Shown: one piece after another, positions 33,909-43,046 of the stretch
Layout: each line of letters opens with the position of its first letter
Numbering within the stretch: position 1 is the stretch's first letter
Source of the DNA: Pseudoramibacter alactolyticus ATCC 23263
GTDB lineage: Bacteria > Bacillota > Clostridia > Eubacteriales > Eubacteriaceae
NCBI RefSeq assembly: GCF_000185505.1
Contig: NZ_GL622359.1
Coordinates: 1,538,505-1,602,504, forward strand
Reading direction: 5' to 3'
Length of the DNA stretch: 64,000 nt
The notes under the pieces: model-generated
Told to the model about the DNA's origin: nothing
The model's database searches: none
The model's input: the letters and a program-made list of their open reading frames with translations, nothing else
Translations under genes and position numbers: made by a program

Positions 33909-33966
33909 AAAGAAGATTGAGCGATTGATCTGCTCATGCATTTCGCCATTTGAAGGAGGCTTTCAT

Positions 33967-35214
33967 TTGAATAAATCCACCACGCCCGCCCAAAAGCGCC
34001 GGCGGCTCGGTCTGCTGCCCCGCCTGCTTATCGGCATTGTCGCTGGGATACTCATCGGCGGTGTCGGCGGCCTTTTCGGCATCGCCAAAACCGCGCCTTA
34101 TATCAGTTTTATCCGCTTTATCGCAACGCTGACCGCCCTGTTTTCGACCTTCCTCAATTTTATCATCCCATTGCTCATCCTGGCCTTTGTGGCCGTCGGC
34201 CTCGCAGAACTGGGTAAAAAAGCCAACAAACTTTTCGGCATCACCCTTGCCCTGGCCTACCTGTCGACGATCGCCGCCGGTTTTATCTCGTTTATCCTCG
34301 GCAAGGCGCTGCTTCCGTCCCTCATCGCCCACATCACCGGCGGCGTGGTGAAAGGCACGGAATTTAAAGTGCTCTTTGCCGTCACGGTGGATCCGGTTTT
34401 TCCGATTATGACAGCCCTGATTTTCGCTTTTGTGCTCGGGCTAGCCATGGCCAACACCAACACCCCCACGATGATGAACCTGATGCAGGATTTTAAGGCC
34501 ATCATCATCAAGGTACTCGAAGGCGTGATTATCCCGCTGATCCCCTATTACATCGCCGGCACCTTTGCCAAGATTGCCGCTTCCGGCGAATTGGTGCCCA
34601 CCATCATCATGTTTGCAAAGCTTTATGCCATGATCCTCGCGCTGCAATGGGCCTATATCCTCGTGCAGTTCACCGCGGCGAGCCTCTACAACAAGGAAAA
34701 CCGCTGGCGCGATCTGAAAAACATCATGCCGGCCTATTTCACCGCGCTGGGCACCCAATCCTCGGCGGCGACCATTCCCGTCAACCTCGAGAGCGCCAGG
34801 AACAACGGCATCGGCGGCGATGTGCGCAACTTTGTGATCCCGCTGTGCGCCACCATTCACCTGGCCGGCGACACCATTTGCCTGGTGCTCGGCTCCATGG
34901 GCATCCTCATCGCCACCGGCACCGCGCCCACCCTTGCGATGTATGCCCCGTTCATTTTCATGCTGGGCATCACGATGGTCGCCGCTCCCGGCGTCCCCGG
35001 CGGCGGCGTTATGGCGGCCCTCGGCATCATCAAATCCATGCTCGGCTTCACTTCCGGCATGGGGGAGCTCATCATCGCACTGCACCTGTCGCAGGATAGT
35101 TTCGGCACCGCCTGCAACATCACCGGCGATCAGGCCATCGCAGCGATCGTCAACCGCATCGATCAGCGTGACCGTCAAAAAACCCCTCGCCTTTCCGAGA
35201 CGCCCGATGCCTGA
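33967..35214 (+). CDS. Dicarboxylate/amino acid:cation symporter (DAACS family)
   Basis: A 415-residue membrane protein of the GltP/DctA/SstT superfamily, which imports dicarboxylates, glutamate/aspartate or serine/threonine with H+ or Na+. About eight transmembrane helices are followed by two re-entrant loops. The hallmark serine-rich motif appears as LGTQSSAATIPV, and the later blocks are IPLCATIHLAGDTICLVLG, MVAAPGVPGGGVMAALG and FGTACNITGDQAIAAIV (conserved NITGD). The start is TTG at 33967, set by GAAGGAGGC nine bases upstream. The substrate cannot be fixed from sequence. Confidence 0.88.
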   Translation: MNKSTTPAQKRRRLGLLPRLLIGIVAGILIGGVGGLFGIAKTAPYISFIRFIATLTALFSTFLNFIIPLLILAFVAVGLAELGKKANKLFGITLALAYLSTIAAGFISFILGKALLPSLIAHITGGVVKGTEFKVLFAVTVDPVFPIMTALIFAFVLGLAMANTNTPTMMNLMQDFKAIIIKVLEGVIIPLIPYYIAGTFAKIAASGELVPTIIMFAKLYAMILALQWAYILVQFTAASLYNKENRWRDLKNIMPAYFTALGTQSSAATIPVNLESARNNGIGGDVRNFVIPLCATIHLAGDTICLVLGSMGILIATGTAPTLAMYAPFIFMLGITMVAAPGVPGGGVMAALGIIKSMLGFTSGMGELIIALHLSQDSFGTACNITGDQAIAAIVNRIDQRDRQKTPRLSETPDA

Positions 35215-35223
35215 TCCGCACAC

Positions 35224-35274
35224 AAAAACCGGCGCCCATTCGTTTTGAATGAGCGCCGGTTTTTGATTGCCTGC
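35224..35274. terminator. Bidirectional terminator between symporter and surface protein genes
   Basis: AAAAACCGGCGC...CATTC and GAATG...GCGCCGGTTTTT form a long stem around GTTTT, with A and T runs on both flanks serving both convergent genes. Confidence 0.9.
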
Positions 35275-35282
35275 ATTTTTGT

Positions 35283-37196
35283 TTAGAATTTTCGGCCGCG
35301 CCAGTAATTCTGCGATTGCTTTCGGCCGCCCCGCCGTCTGGCTGTCGCGATGAGGGCGATGATCACCGCCGCCAAAATCACCGCCAATGCGACGGCGCCA
35401 TAGGTGAGCCAGCCGATGCGCGAGGGATTCCCCAGATAGCGCCGCACATTTGTCCCGGAATCCGCAATTTTCCCTTTGCGCACCTGATTGTAGGCCGCGG
35501 GCACCACCGGCTTGCCGGAAGCGTCCGGCGCCTGCGCCTTCAGATAAATCACAAGGCACTGCCAGTCTTTTACTTCCCGACCTTCCCGATCCGTCAGGAC
35601 GGCATCCCGCAGCGACCGAATTTCCTTGCCCGTCTTGGTTTCAAAGGAAACGCTCACCAAACTTTTTGATTTGGCGGCCAGTCGGCTCAGCCGTTTGGCC
35701 AGCGTCCAGTTCATCGTCACGGCATAGCGCTTATGACCGCCCGCCGCCTGCCATCGGCCCGACGCGGTCTGCACCTGCACCCGCGTCACCTGATTCATCG
35801 GGGTGCGATTGCGGTCATAAGTATAACGCAAGCCGGAGAAGAAAAGCTGATGAGCCCCGCCGTTTTTCCCCTGGGTCAAGTCGAGTTCGCAGAGGTTGCG
35901 CAAATCTTCTCCGGTGAGATAGGCCACAATCATCGACGCGCCGACGCTGTGATCGCTGCCTTCTCCCGGCGCCGTGACCTGATACAGATCCGCCGCGGTG
36001 AGATCCCCCGCCGAAAGACTGCCGCGGGTCCCGCCGGCCTCCGCAATACCGATAACGTTCCGCCTTTTACCATTCTGCGCCTGATGGCGATAGGCATCCG
36101 TCAGCAGATTTTCGATATCTGCATCGCCGAATTGCCGCTTCATCCTGGCGACCGACGTGAAGCTTTTATTGCTCCGGGCGATCGCCGTGTCAAAATTCAA
36201 CTGATGCGCGTCGAGCACCCGCTTTTGAACGGTCTTTTGATAATCGGCAATTTGCCCAGCCACTGTCTCGTCCGCTTTGATTTTTTCGGTCACCGGCACC
36301 AGCCCGTAAGCCTTGACGGCGCCGCTTTTTGCATTCAGATCCAGCACGCCGAGTTTTTCACCCCGGGTGCCCGCCGCAACGATGGCCGTGTTGTTTGCCG
36401 TCAGCGGATCCGCCAGCAATCGGCCTGTTCCGCCGAGCAAAATAGCATTGATGCCGTCGACCTTGTCGGCCAGCATTTCGGCTTCAGCTGTCGTGCTGCC
36501 GCCCTGAAACAGGCAGATAATGCAATCCACATTCTGTTTTTTCAAAGCAGCCACACAGCTTTTCGCGGTTTTAACCGGATCGGCAAAGCTCAGATCGCCG
36601 CTGTCGGCAATCTGGGCCGCGGCATTTTTGCCCATCAGCCCAAAGACGCCCACCTTTATTTTACCGGCATGGATCACTTTGGTCCTCTGCCCCACCGAAG
36701 CGTAGGCCTTTTTCAGCGCGCGGCTGCTCTTGCTTTTGCCAAAGGTTAAATTGGAAACCAGCACCGTCGGCGCGTGCGCAGTCGTGAGCCCTGGCGCCGT
36801 CCAGGCCTTTGCCAATGCCGAAACGCCCTGCGCCAATTCGTCGCCGCCCAGCGTTGTCGCGTCATAGCCCATCGTGCCCATCAGCTTAAGACCCGGATTA
36901 TCCGTCGCGCCAATCGTGGCAAATAACGACCCCTGGGAATAATTCCCCGTGTCCAGCACGACGGCGCTGTCTGTTTTATTGGCCGCGATCAGGCTGGCCA
37001 GCCGGCTGTAGCCTCCAACACCGCCTCTGGCCTTGGCCGTTGACGTCAGCTGCGCCTGCAGATCCGTGGTAAAAATCACCCGCAGCGTTGCGGTCTCGGT
37101 TTTTGCCGCCGCCCAAACCGGCGCACCGCTGCCCCAACAAAGCATCAACGCCACCAAAATGCCAAGCCACCGTTTGATTCTTCGATCTTTCCCCAT
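35283..37196 (-). CDS. 5'-nucleotidase-like surface protein with eroded catalytic motifs
   Basis: A 637-residue exported protein. It begins with a signal peptide (ALMLCWGSGAPVWAAA) and ends in a transmembrane anchor (GAVALAVILAAVIIALIA) followed by a basic tail. Residues 35-290 align by eye to the metallophosphatase half of UshA-type enzymes and residues about 340-560 to their C-terminal domain (AEAGGTRGSLSAGDLTAADLY). But the metal and catalytic motifs are changed: the usual D-x-H-G reads TTDLQAQ, GNHEFD reads GGDELAQ, and GHTH reads GGTGR. It therefore probably lacks nucleotidase activity and may act as a binding or adhesion protein. Ends cleanly, with no internal stop. Confidence 0.8.
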   Translation of the reverse strand: MGKDRRIKRWLGILVALMLCWGSGAPVWAAAKTETATLRVIFTTDLQAQLTSTAKARGGVGGYSRLASLIAANKTDSAVVLDTGNYSQGSLFATIGATDNPGLKLMGTMGYDATTLGGDELAQGVSALAKAWTAPGLTTAHAPTVLVSNLTFGKSKSSRALKKAYASVGQRTKVIHAGKIKVGVFGLMGKNAAAQIADSGDLSFADPVKTAKSCVAALKKQNVDCIICLFQGGSTTAEAEMLADKVDGINAILLGGTGRLLADPLTANNTAIVAAGTRGEKLGVLDLNAKSGAVKAYGLVPVTEKIKADETVAGQIADYQKTVQKRVLDAHQLNFDTAIARSNKSFTSVARMKRQFGDADIENLLTDAYRHQAQNGKRRNVIGIAEAGGTRGSLSAGDLTAADLYQVTAPGEGSDHSVGASMIVAYLTGEDLRNLCELDLTQGKNGGAHQLFFSGLRYTYDRNRTPMNQVTRVQVQTASGRWQAAGGHKRYAVTMNWTLAKRLSRLAAKSKSLVSVSFETKTGKEIRSLRDAVLTDREGREVKDWQCLVIYLKAQAPDASGKPVVPAAYNQVRKGKIADSGTNVRRYLGNPSRIGWLTYGAVALAVILAAVIIALIATARRRGGRKQSQNYWRGRKF

Positions 37197-37244
37197 TGCA
37201 CACCTCTCGTCCGCGGCTCGCTACCGCCGCTGTTCATGTCAAAT

Positions 37245-37253
37245 ATTATAGCA
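37245..37253 (-). promoter_or_regulatory. Extended -10 promoter of the nucleotidase-like gene
   Basis: TGCTATAAT on the minus strand lies just past the 5S terminator and 49 bp before the ATG at 37196. There is no convincing -35. Confidence 0.5.
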
Positions 37254-37263
37254 AAATCCGAAC

Positions 37264-37274
37264 AATAAAAAAAG
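37264..37274 (-). terminator. T-rich end of the 5S transcript
   Basis: Directly after the 3' end of the 5S gene the minus strand reads a run of T interrupted by ATTG. The closing helix of the 5S RNA itself may act as the terminator stem. Confidence 0.5.
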
Positions 37275-37392
37275 ATCCCGCAACGTTCTATCCTCCCGGG
37301 CAGCTGCCCGCCAAGTACTTTCAACGCTAAAGAGCTTAACTGCTGTGTTCGGGATGGGAACAGGTGTGACCTCTTTGCCGTTGTCACGGAAT
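37275..37392 (-). rRNA. rrf: 5S ribosomal RNA (isolated gene)
   Basis: The minus strand reads GGCAAAGAGGTCACACC, TTCCCATCCCGAACACAG, AGTTAAGCTCTTTAGCG, TACTTGGCGGGCAGCTGCCC and GGGAGGATAGAACG in order, the conserved backbone of bacterial 5S rRNA. The first and last ten bases pair as helix I (A-T, T-A, T-G, C-G, C-G, G-C, T-G, G-T, A-T, C-G), fixing the ends at 118 nt. No 16S, 23S or tRNA gene lies beside it. Confidence 0.95.
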
Positions 37393-37401
37393 CTGATATT
37401 T

Positions 37402-37430
37402 ATATTAGCAAATAATTATTGCAAATGCAA
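37402..37430 (-). promoter_or_regulatory. Promoter of the 5S rRNA gene
   Basis: TTGCAT (37425-37430) and TAATAT (37402-37407) on the minus strand are 17 bp apart, and the predicted start is within a few bases of the 5' end of the 5S sequence. Confidence 0.75.
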
Positions 37431-37460
37431 GTTTTTTTAATCGTGAAAAAAATTTTTGCT

Positions 37461-38492
37461 TCATCGGCGCCAGCAATCGGAAGGAACGTCTCCAATATAC
37501 CGATACCTGTCAAGCCTTGCGTTCCGGCGATATTCCAATGGCGTCACACCATAAGTATCCTTAAAGCGTTTGCCAAACTTTGCCTGACTCACATAGCCCA
37601 CCGCAGTTGAAATCTCTGAAACTTTCTGGCTGGTTGTCACAAGCAGTCTCGCCGCCTGCTTCATGCGCTGGTTATGCTGATACGCTGCATAGCCGCACCC
37701 ATAGACATGCCTGAAATACGTTTTGAGACTTGTCTCGCTCACTTTAAACCGCTGGGCGAGCTCCCGGGCCGTGTGGCGCTTGCTCAGATCCGCCATGATA
37801 ATCTTTTGCGTGCCCTTCGCAATGGTCACCTGGGACTGCGTATAAACGGTTTTCTTTATCTTTATCAGATGTTTCTGGTGTTTTGCCAACATCATCAGCC
37901 ATTCCGCTGCCTTCACTGCCACAATGTGACGGTCTTCATGGCGATCCATATAGGTCCGCAGGTCCCGCATCATCTTGACCATCGGCGAATCCACCTGGTA
38001 AGCGCAGGGCGGATTCCCATCCTTCACTTCGTCATAAAGCATCGTCGGGGCGCGAAAGTCTTCGCCCAGCAATCGAAAATCCGTGTCCCAATCCGCATCC
38101 ATCTGAATCATCAGCCCCAGCCCTTCGTATTCCGAATACGGATAGTAAAAATCCGTTTTGACCGGACCAATATCGATGGATAACTCACCGTCGGAAAGAT
38201 AGGTATAGCTGCCGTCCGTCAAGGGCACTTCGCAGCGGCCGCGAAAGCAATAGTTAATGATCAGTGCCCGGTCCCATGCCAAACTTGCGGCGATTTGAGG
38301 GATCTGCTCACTGCGGATATCAATATTCATGAGGTAAAAACCATCGGCCAGAAGATACGTCTGGATCCAGCCGTCCCGATCTTCGTCTCCCGGAATCGGA
38401 ATCGTCACCGCCTTGCTTTTTGCATGCTGGCACGCGCCTGTTGTCTTTAATAAAGTTTGTTCATCACGAATATCAATTCTTTGATCACTCAT
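37461..38492 (-). CDS. AraC-family transcriptional regulator
   Basis: A 343-residue regulator from ATG at 38492. An in-frame ATG six codons earlier is possible. The C-terminal ~100 residues are the two-HTH AraC domain (HTARELAQRFKVSETSLKTYFRHVYGCGYAAY and ISTAVGYVSQAKFGKRFKDTYGVTPLEYRR). The N-terminal ~230 residues resemble the sensor half of clostridial AraC proteins (DGSYTYLSDGELSID, FYYPYSEYEGLGLMIQMD). It lies just downstream of the pilus operon on the same strand and next to the lone 5S gene. Control of the pilus genes is possible but not shown. Confidence 0.9.
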   Translation of the reverse strand: MSDQRIDIRDEQTLLKTTGACQHAKSKAVTIPIPGDEDRDGWIQTYLLADGFYLMNIDIRSEQIPQIAASLAWDRALIINYCFRGRCEVPLTDGSYTYLSDGELSIDIGPVKTDFYYPYSEYEGLGLMIQMDADWDTDFRLLGEDFRAPTMLYDEVKDGNPPCAYQVDSPMVKMMRDLRTYMDRHEDRHIVAVKAAEWLMMLAKHQKHLIKIKKTVYTQSQVTIAKGTQKIIMADLSKRHTARELAQRFKVSETSLKTYFRHVYGCGYAAYQHNQRMKQAARLLVTTSQKVSEISTAVGYVSQAKFGKRFKDTYGVTPLEYRRNARLDRYRYIGDVPSDCWRR

Positions 38493-38680
38493 TGCTTTTC
38501 TTTCTATCATCCGACACTACTATTCCCAATATTTTAAATGGTTTTTATTCTGCCGATGATCCGCCCGGCCGTTTATATCCGTTTGGTTTTTCATGCTTCT
38601 TGGCTTCGCGGGCCGCCACGTTAAAAGCCGCTGGTCTCTCGACGCAACAGCTTTAGTTCTCCGATTTCTCATCCATCTAT

Positions 38681-39445
38681 TCAATTGTCGGCTGTTCTTC
38701 TTTGGTCAATCGCTTTTTGACGGCGCCAATCAACCGCCATAAGCGCCGCGGCCGCCGCCATCAGCAGGGTGCCCACCCACAGCGACGTGCGGGCAGCGTC
38801 CCCCGTTTTAACCCGGTGGGATTTCGGCGGACGGTGAGGTTTCGGCGGATTGACCGGCGGCGCCGTCTTGGGCACCACATCCGGTTTGGGAAGGCTCACC
38901 ACCTGATATTGCCAGCTGTTGCCGCTATCTGTTTGAACCACTGCCGGCGCCATGATCAAATACGGCGCCAGCATTTCATAACCTCGGGCCGCGCCCTCGG
39001 CTCCCGTTTGCATCACCAAATAGATGCCCGGATCAAGGCCGGTAAACCGCGCCTGACCACCGGCATCCGTGGATGCCGCTGCCCGGGGGCTTTGCTTTTT
39101 CGCCAGTACCGCCAGTTTGGCCGCCGCCCTGTTCGAGGCTGCCGCGGTCATCCCTTCAAATTGAATGCCTGCCGAGGCATAAGCCGGTGTCGCCGTATAA
39201 ACCGCGCCGCCCCCGCGTACCTGCAGACTTGCCACCTGATAAATCGCCATCTGCGCGCCGGCGATGGGCACGCTGCGGCTCCCGTCGACATAGCAAAACT
39301 TCACGGTGACGCTGCTCTTTTCGCCGGAAAGCGCCGGCACGCGGTTATCGGCCGCCGAGACGGGCGCTATCAGAAGCAGTGCACCCAGCACAAGGCTCAC
39401 GATGGCTGCCGTTGCCATTTTAATAGAGATTGTCTTTTCGCGCAT
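38681..39445 (-). CDS. Basal/minor pilin-like surface protein
   Basis: A 254-residue wall protein. A signal peptide (IVSLVLGALLLIAPVSAA) is followed by a Cna-B-like domain (VTVKFCYVDGSRSVPIAGAQMAIYQV ... GGQARFTGLDPGIYLVMQ). A proline-rich stalk comes next (KTAPPVNPPKPHRPPKSH), then a non-canonical sorting signal RVKTGD, a membrane helix and a basic tail. A short protein with a Pro-rich stalk at the end of a pilus operon fits a basal pilin joining the fibre to the cell wall. AGGAGTAGAAGC precedes ATG at 39445. The reader should treat the sorting motif as VKTGD rather than LPXTG. Confidence 0.78.
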   Translation of the reverse strand: MREKTISIKMATAAIVSLVLGALLLIAPVSAADNRVPALSGEKSSVTVKFCYVDGSRSVPIAGAQMAIYQVASLQVRGGGAVYTATPAYASAGIQFEGMTAAASNRAAAKLAVLAKKQSPRAAASTDAGGQARFTGLDPGIYLVMQTGAEGAARGYEMLAPYLIMAPAVVQTDSGNSWQYQVVSLPKPDVVPKTAPPVNPPKPHRPPKSHRVKTGDAARTSLWVGTLLMAAAAALMAVDWRRQKAIDQRRTADN

Positions 39446-39449
39446 GCTT

Positions 39450-40334
39450 CTACTCCTTTGTTTCCCTTTTGTTTAGCGCCTGGCGATCGGCCATGCGCCG
39501 CTTCATGATGGTTGAAATCACCGCTGCACTCACCAACCCCACCAACAGCAATTTCCATGCCAGGCTGCGATCGATGAACGGGCCCTTTTCTGCCGCTTTG
39601 GTTTTAGGCACATAGGGCACGCGATGCCCCCGCACGAGCAGCCGCTCGGTGTTCACGCCATAGGGTGTGCATGTGAGCAGCGTTACCAGATCCCGCCCCG
39701 GTTCAATGGCCAGGGCATCCAGCGCATTCGGCTTCACCACGGAAATTTTGTCCACCCGGTAGGCCAGGGTCTGCCCCATGATCACCAGATAAAAATGATT
39801 GCCTTTTTTGATTTGATCCAAATCCGTAAACAATTTGGCGCTGGGCAACCCCCGATGGGCCGCGAGCACCGCATGGGTACCGCTGCTGCCGACCGGCAGG
39901 CTGGTGCCCTGCACATGGCCGACACCCTTTTCGAGCACGGCCGCCGAGGTGCCATGATAAATGGCCAGCCGCAGCCGAATCTTCGGAATCTCCAGCGAGC
40001 CCATGATGCCGTTGCGGGACGGATCGAGCACGGCGTTGTATCTTTCGTCCTTTGCCATCGACGATTTTTTTTGGGAAAAAACGTCCGTGACGGTATTCGT
40101 CGAATGATCCGCATTGTACTGCCAGGCTGCTTCCCAGATGTTCTTTCTTTGCTCTGAAGTCAACTGTTCTGCCTTTTCCTGATATTGATGAATGTTCTGC
40201 GTGTTAAATTGGCGATTCCACAAATCGCTGATTGTCGGATAAAACAACACGCCAATACCAACCACCGCCAGCAATAATGCAACAGCATTAATGCCGCGTC
40301 CCCTTCCGCCGCCCTTCGTTTTATTACTTGTCAT
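39450..40334 (-). CDS. Class C sortase (pilus polymerase) 1
   Basis: A 294-residue sortase with an N-terminal (AVALLLAVVGIGVLFYPTI) and a C-terminal (LAWKLLLVGLVSAAVIS) membrane segment, the class C layout. The catalytic His lies in AAHRGLPSAKLF, Cys in LLTCTPYGVNT and Arg in RLLVRGHRV. The lid region before the core reads LDPSRNG rather than the usual DP(F/W/Y), so lid control may differ. The gene is 4 bp ahead of the basal pilin gene. Confidence 0.94.
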   Translation of the reverse strand: MTSNKTKGGGRGRGINAVALLLAVVGIGVLFYPTISDLWNRQFNTQNIHQYQEKAEQLTSEQRKNIWEAAWQYNADHSTNTVTDVFSQKKSSMAKDERYNAVLDPSRNGIMGSLEIPKIRLRLAIYHGTSAAVLEKGVGHVQGTSLPVGSSGTHAVLAAHRGLPSAKLFTDLDQIKKGNHFYLVIMGQTLAYRVDKISVVKPNALDALAIEPGRDLVTLLTCTPYGVNTERLLVRGHRVPYVPKTKAAEKGPFIDRSLAWKLLLVGLVSAAVISTIMKRRMADRQALNKRETKE

Positions 40335-40419
40335 CTATTATTATCATTTCCCTTTTTGCTTGACCTCATATGGAATTCGCAATTTTTTATTTTGATTCTT
40401 CTCCGGTATCTCTTTTCTG

Positions 40420-41259
40420 TCATTTATTCTGTATCTTTCGGTACAATTTAAACAAGAACCATGCGCCAATCATTCCCGCTGCGGCACTGAGCGCTTCCAG
40501 AATCCCGTGGCCGAATCCGAATTTTCTATTTCGATTCTCCCGATGTTCGAGCTTCGGCGAATAGGCCACCCGATGTCCCCGGACCAACAGCCGATGGGTG
40601 TTAACCCCGTAAGGCGTGCAGGTTACCAGTGTCGCATAATCCTTCCCTTTAACGGGCGCCAGAGATTTCACTTCCTCGGGCTTCACGGTCACGATACGGT
40701 CGACTTTGTAGGCCAGCACGCGGTCGAGGATATGCAGAAAGAAGTGATCTCCCTTTTTCAGAATATTCAAATCCGTGAACATCTTCGCAGAAGGCAGACC
40801 TCTGTGCGCGGATATCACGGCGTGCGTCCCTTTGCCGCCGACCGGCAGTGAGGAGCCCAGCAAATGCCCCGCGCCTTTCAGCATCACGGCCTTCGTCGTG
40901 TAATGATAAACCGGCAGTTTAACATGGATAGACGGAATGCTGATGTATCCCATAATGCCGTCGCGGTTGATGTTCAGTAATTTTTCATAGTAGGGATCCC
41001 GAATGCCGTCACGAATCGAAAAGGCATCCGGCACCGAGGGCTCATTCAAAGTGCCGTTATAGGCCTTGGCCTGTTCCCAGGCACGATCCAGATCCTTATG
41101 GTCCATCTTTTGAACACCGTGATTATAGGCCCCGATGGTCTGCTCGCTGATATAGGCATTCCAGCGGTTGCTGACGGTGGGATACAACAATATGGACAAC
41201 CCTATCAAAAAAAGCAACAGCACCAGAAGATTGCTAAAATTGATTTGTCGCTTCTTCAT
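40420..41259 (-). CDS. Class C sortase (pilus polymerase) 2
   Basis: A 279-residue sortase from ATG at 41259, chosen for the GGAGAGACCT ahead of it. It has two membrane segments (LLVLLLFLIGLSILLYPTV and the C-terminal LSAAAGMIGAWFLFKLY), a lid motif RDPYYEKLL, catalytic His in SAHRGLPSAKMF, Cys in LVTCTPYGVNT and Arg in RLLVRGHRVAY. The two adjacent class C enzymes are similar but clearly diverged, so one may polymerise the shaft and the other add a minor pilin. Confidence 0.94.
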   Translation of the reverse strand: MKKRQINFSNLLVLLLFLIGLSILLYPTVSNRWNAYISEQTIGAYNHGVQKMDHKDLDRAWEQAKAYNGTLNEPSVPDAFSIRDGIRDPYYEKLLNINRDGIMGYISIPSIHVKLPVYHYTTKAVMLKGAGHLLGSSLPVGGKGTHAVISAHRGLPSAKMFTDLNILKKGDHFFLHILDRVLAYKVDRIVTVKPEEVKSLAPVKGKDYATLVTCTPYGVNTHRLLVRGHRVAYSPKLEHRENRNRKFGFGHGILEALSAAAGMIGAWFLFKLYRKIQNK

Positions 41260-41342
41260 AGGTCTCTCCATAATATTGTACCGGTGGCCGATCTTTCGGT
41301 CGGCCACCAAATTCTATTTGCCGTTTTAAAGTTCAATTTTAA

Positions 41343-42932
41343 TTATTCAGACTGATGGTTTTTTCTTTTTTTCGAAAAGTACAAGCCTGCAGCGATCGCG
41401 ATGATGGCGACACCAATAGCTGTGAAGATATAGGTCCCCATGGCCCCGGTGTTCGGCAGTGTGCCGATGGTCTTATTTTCGATCAATGTCGTCTTGTTTT
41501 CAGTCCCTTTGTCAATGGTCGTAACGGTCGTCCCCGTATAAGTGGCTGTGTATTCCGATGCATTCCCGTTAATGGTCACCTTGTAGGATTTCAGCAAGCC
41601 GGTTGCCGCATCGATATCCGCCGTGATTTCAGCCGGAATTTCCGTTTCATTCAGCGCGTAGCCGTCGGGAGCCTTTGTTTCAACAATCACATACTTGCCG
41701 GCATCCAAACCTTTAAAGCCGATCAGCCGCCCGGTGCTGTCTGATGTGGCGGTCATCAGGGCATTGCCTGTTTTATGGCCGTCAGCGCCTTGTTTGTAGA
41801 TGGCAAATTGAGCGCCTGCCAGCGCATTGGCATCCCCGTATTTGGTTTCCGAGGTGATTTCGCTGGTGCTGATGACCGTCTTGTTGCCCTTGTCGTCAAC
41901 CTTGATCACTTCCTGCGTGCGTTTTTCGTTCCAGGGTTCTTTTCCGCTTAACTTCCCGTTGATTTCAAAGGTATAGTGATGGGTAATGACTTCGTCAGAA
42001 TCCTTTGTCGTGCTCGGAGAGTTGGAATAGGTCACTTTTGCCGTATTGTCGTTGGGATCGAAATTCACCACCGCATTATTGCCCAATTTGGCGTTATAAG
42101 TGATTGTGATCGCCTGATTGCCGTGGGCAGAAATATAATCCGCTTTAAAGTCAACAGTAAAACTGGTCCCGTTATTGGTTAACGTGTAGTCCGTATCTTT
42201 GGTCAACGTATCGCTGCCCGCCTTAACCACAACATCGTCAATGCCTTCCAGACCCTCTTTGACCGTATCGGATACGGTGAATTTCGGATTGGTATAGTTT
42301 CCTGCATAAGAAGGAATGGTCGTCCCGATTTCAAACTTCACGGTGTCGCCGATAGCGGCCGTATCGCCCTTGTCTTCCTTGCTGCTGTCGACGATCTTTT
42401 TGGTGATGGACGGTTCGGATTTCTTTGCATAGGCGTTTGCATCCCCGTAAAGATGCTCATCCTTGCCGGCTGTGACGGTGCCGTCGTGGCTATCGCCCTT
42501 CACGTTGACGCTGACCAGCATCGGATTGTAAACCGCAACCGGACTGCCGCTGCCGACGCCCTTCACCAATACCAGGTATTCCCCTGCATCCACACCGGAT
42601 TTGGAATAGTCCGAACCGGAAGCGGTCAAATCGATCGGCGTGCCAAGATCGCCTGCATTGGCCGCAGCAACCAGGTCTTTAATTTCCGCTGCCGTCGGCT
42701 TGAAGGTTGTCTTATCGGCAATGGAGCCAGCCTTTACTTCTGAATATTTGACAAATTCCCCATTGCTGTATTCCGCTTTGACAATTTTATACGCCTGGAC
42801 GGTCACGCCGGATTCCACGCCTTTAACGGTGATGGTGCCGGTAACTTCCGCCGCGAACGCCGGAACGGCCATCGCCAGCATCATGACCAGCGCGATCAAG
42901 ATGGCACTGGTGTTCCTTTTGATATTCTGCAT
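41343..42932 (-). CDS. Major pilin (SpaA-type, isopeptide-forming)
   Basis: A 529-residue shaft pilin. Signal peptide to about residue 28 (VMMLAMAVPAFAAE), then Cna-B type domains with the E-box VIVETKAPDGYALNE near residue 430. A lysine that could take part in intermolecular bonding occurs in NAYAKKSEPSITKK. It ends with the sorting signal LPNTG, a hydrophobic helix and KKRKNHQSE. GAAAAGGAGAACAAGT precedes the ATG. Expected substrate of the two sortases next door. Confidence 0.92.
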   Translation of the reverse strand: MQNIKRNTSAILIALVMMLAMAVPAFAAEVTGTITVKGVESGVTVQAYKIVKAEYSNGEFVKYSEVKAGSIADKTTFKPTAAEIKDLVAAANAGDLGTPIDLTASGSDYSKSGVDAGEYLVLVKGVGSGSPVAVYNPMLVSVNVKGDSHDGTVTAGKDEHLYGDANAYAKKSEPSITKKIVDSSKEDKGDTAAIGDTVKFEIGTTIPSYAGNYTNPKFTVSDTVKEGLEGIDDVVVKAGSDTLTKDTDYTLTNNGTSFTVDFKADYISAHGNQAITITYNAKLGNNAVVNFDPNDNTAKVTYSNSPSTTKDSDEVITHHYTFEINGKLSGKEPWNEKRTQEVIKVDDKGNKTVISTSEITSETKYGDANALAGAQFAIYKQGADGHKTGNALMTATSDSTGRLIGFKGLDAGKYVIVETKAPDGYALNETEIPAEITADIDAATGLLKSYKVTINGNASEYTATYTGTTVTTIDKGTENKTTLIENKTIGTLPNTGAMGTYIFTAIGVAIIAIAAGLYFSKKRKNHQSE

Positions 42933-43046
42933 ACTTGTTCTCCTTTTCGTTTGTTTTTCAGGTTCTGTCTTTTATATCTCATTCCTCTTTTTGTTCCCGT
43001 CTGTCCATCACGTCCCTTCTGTATTTATATTCTCTGAATGATTAAG

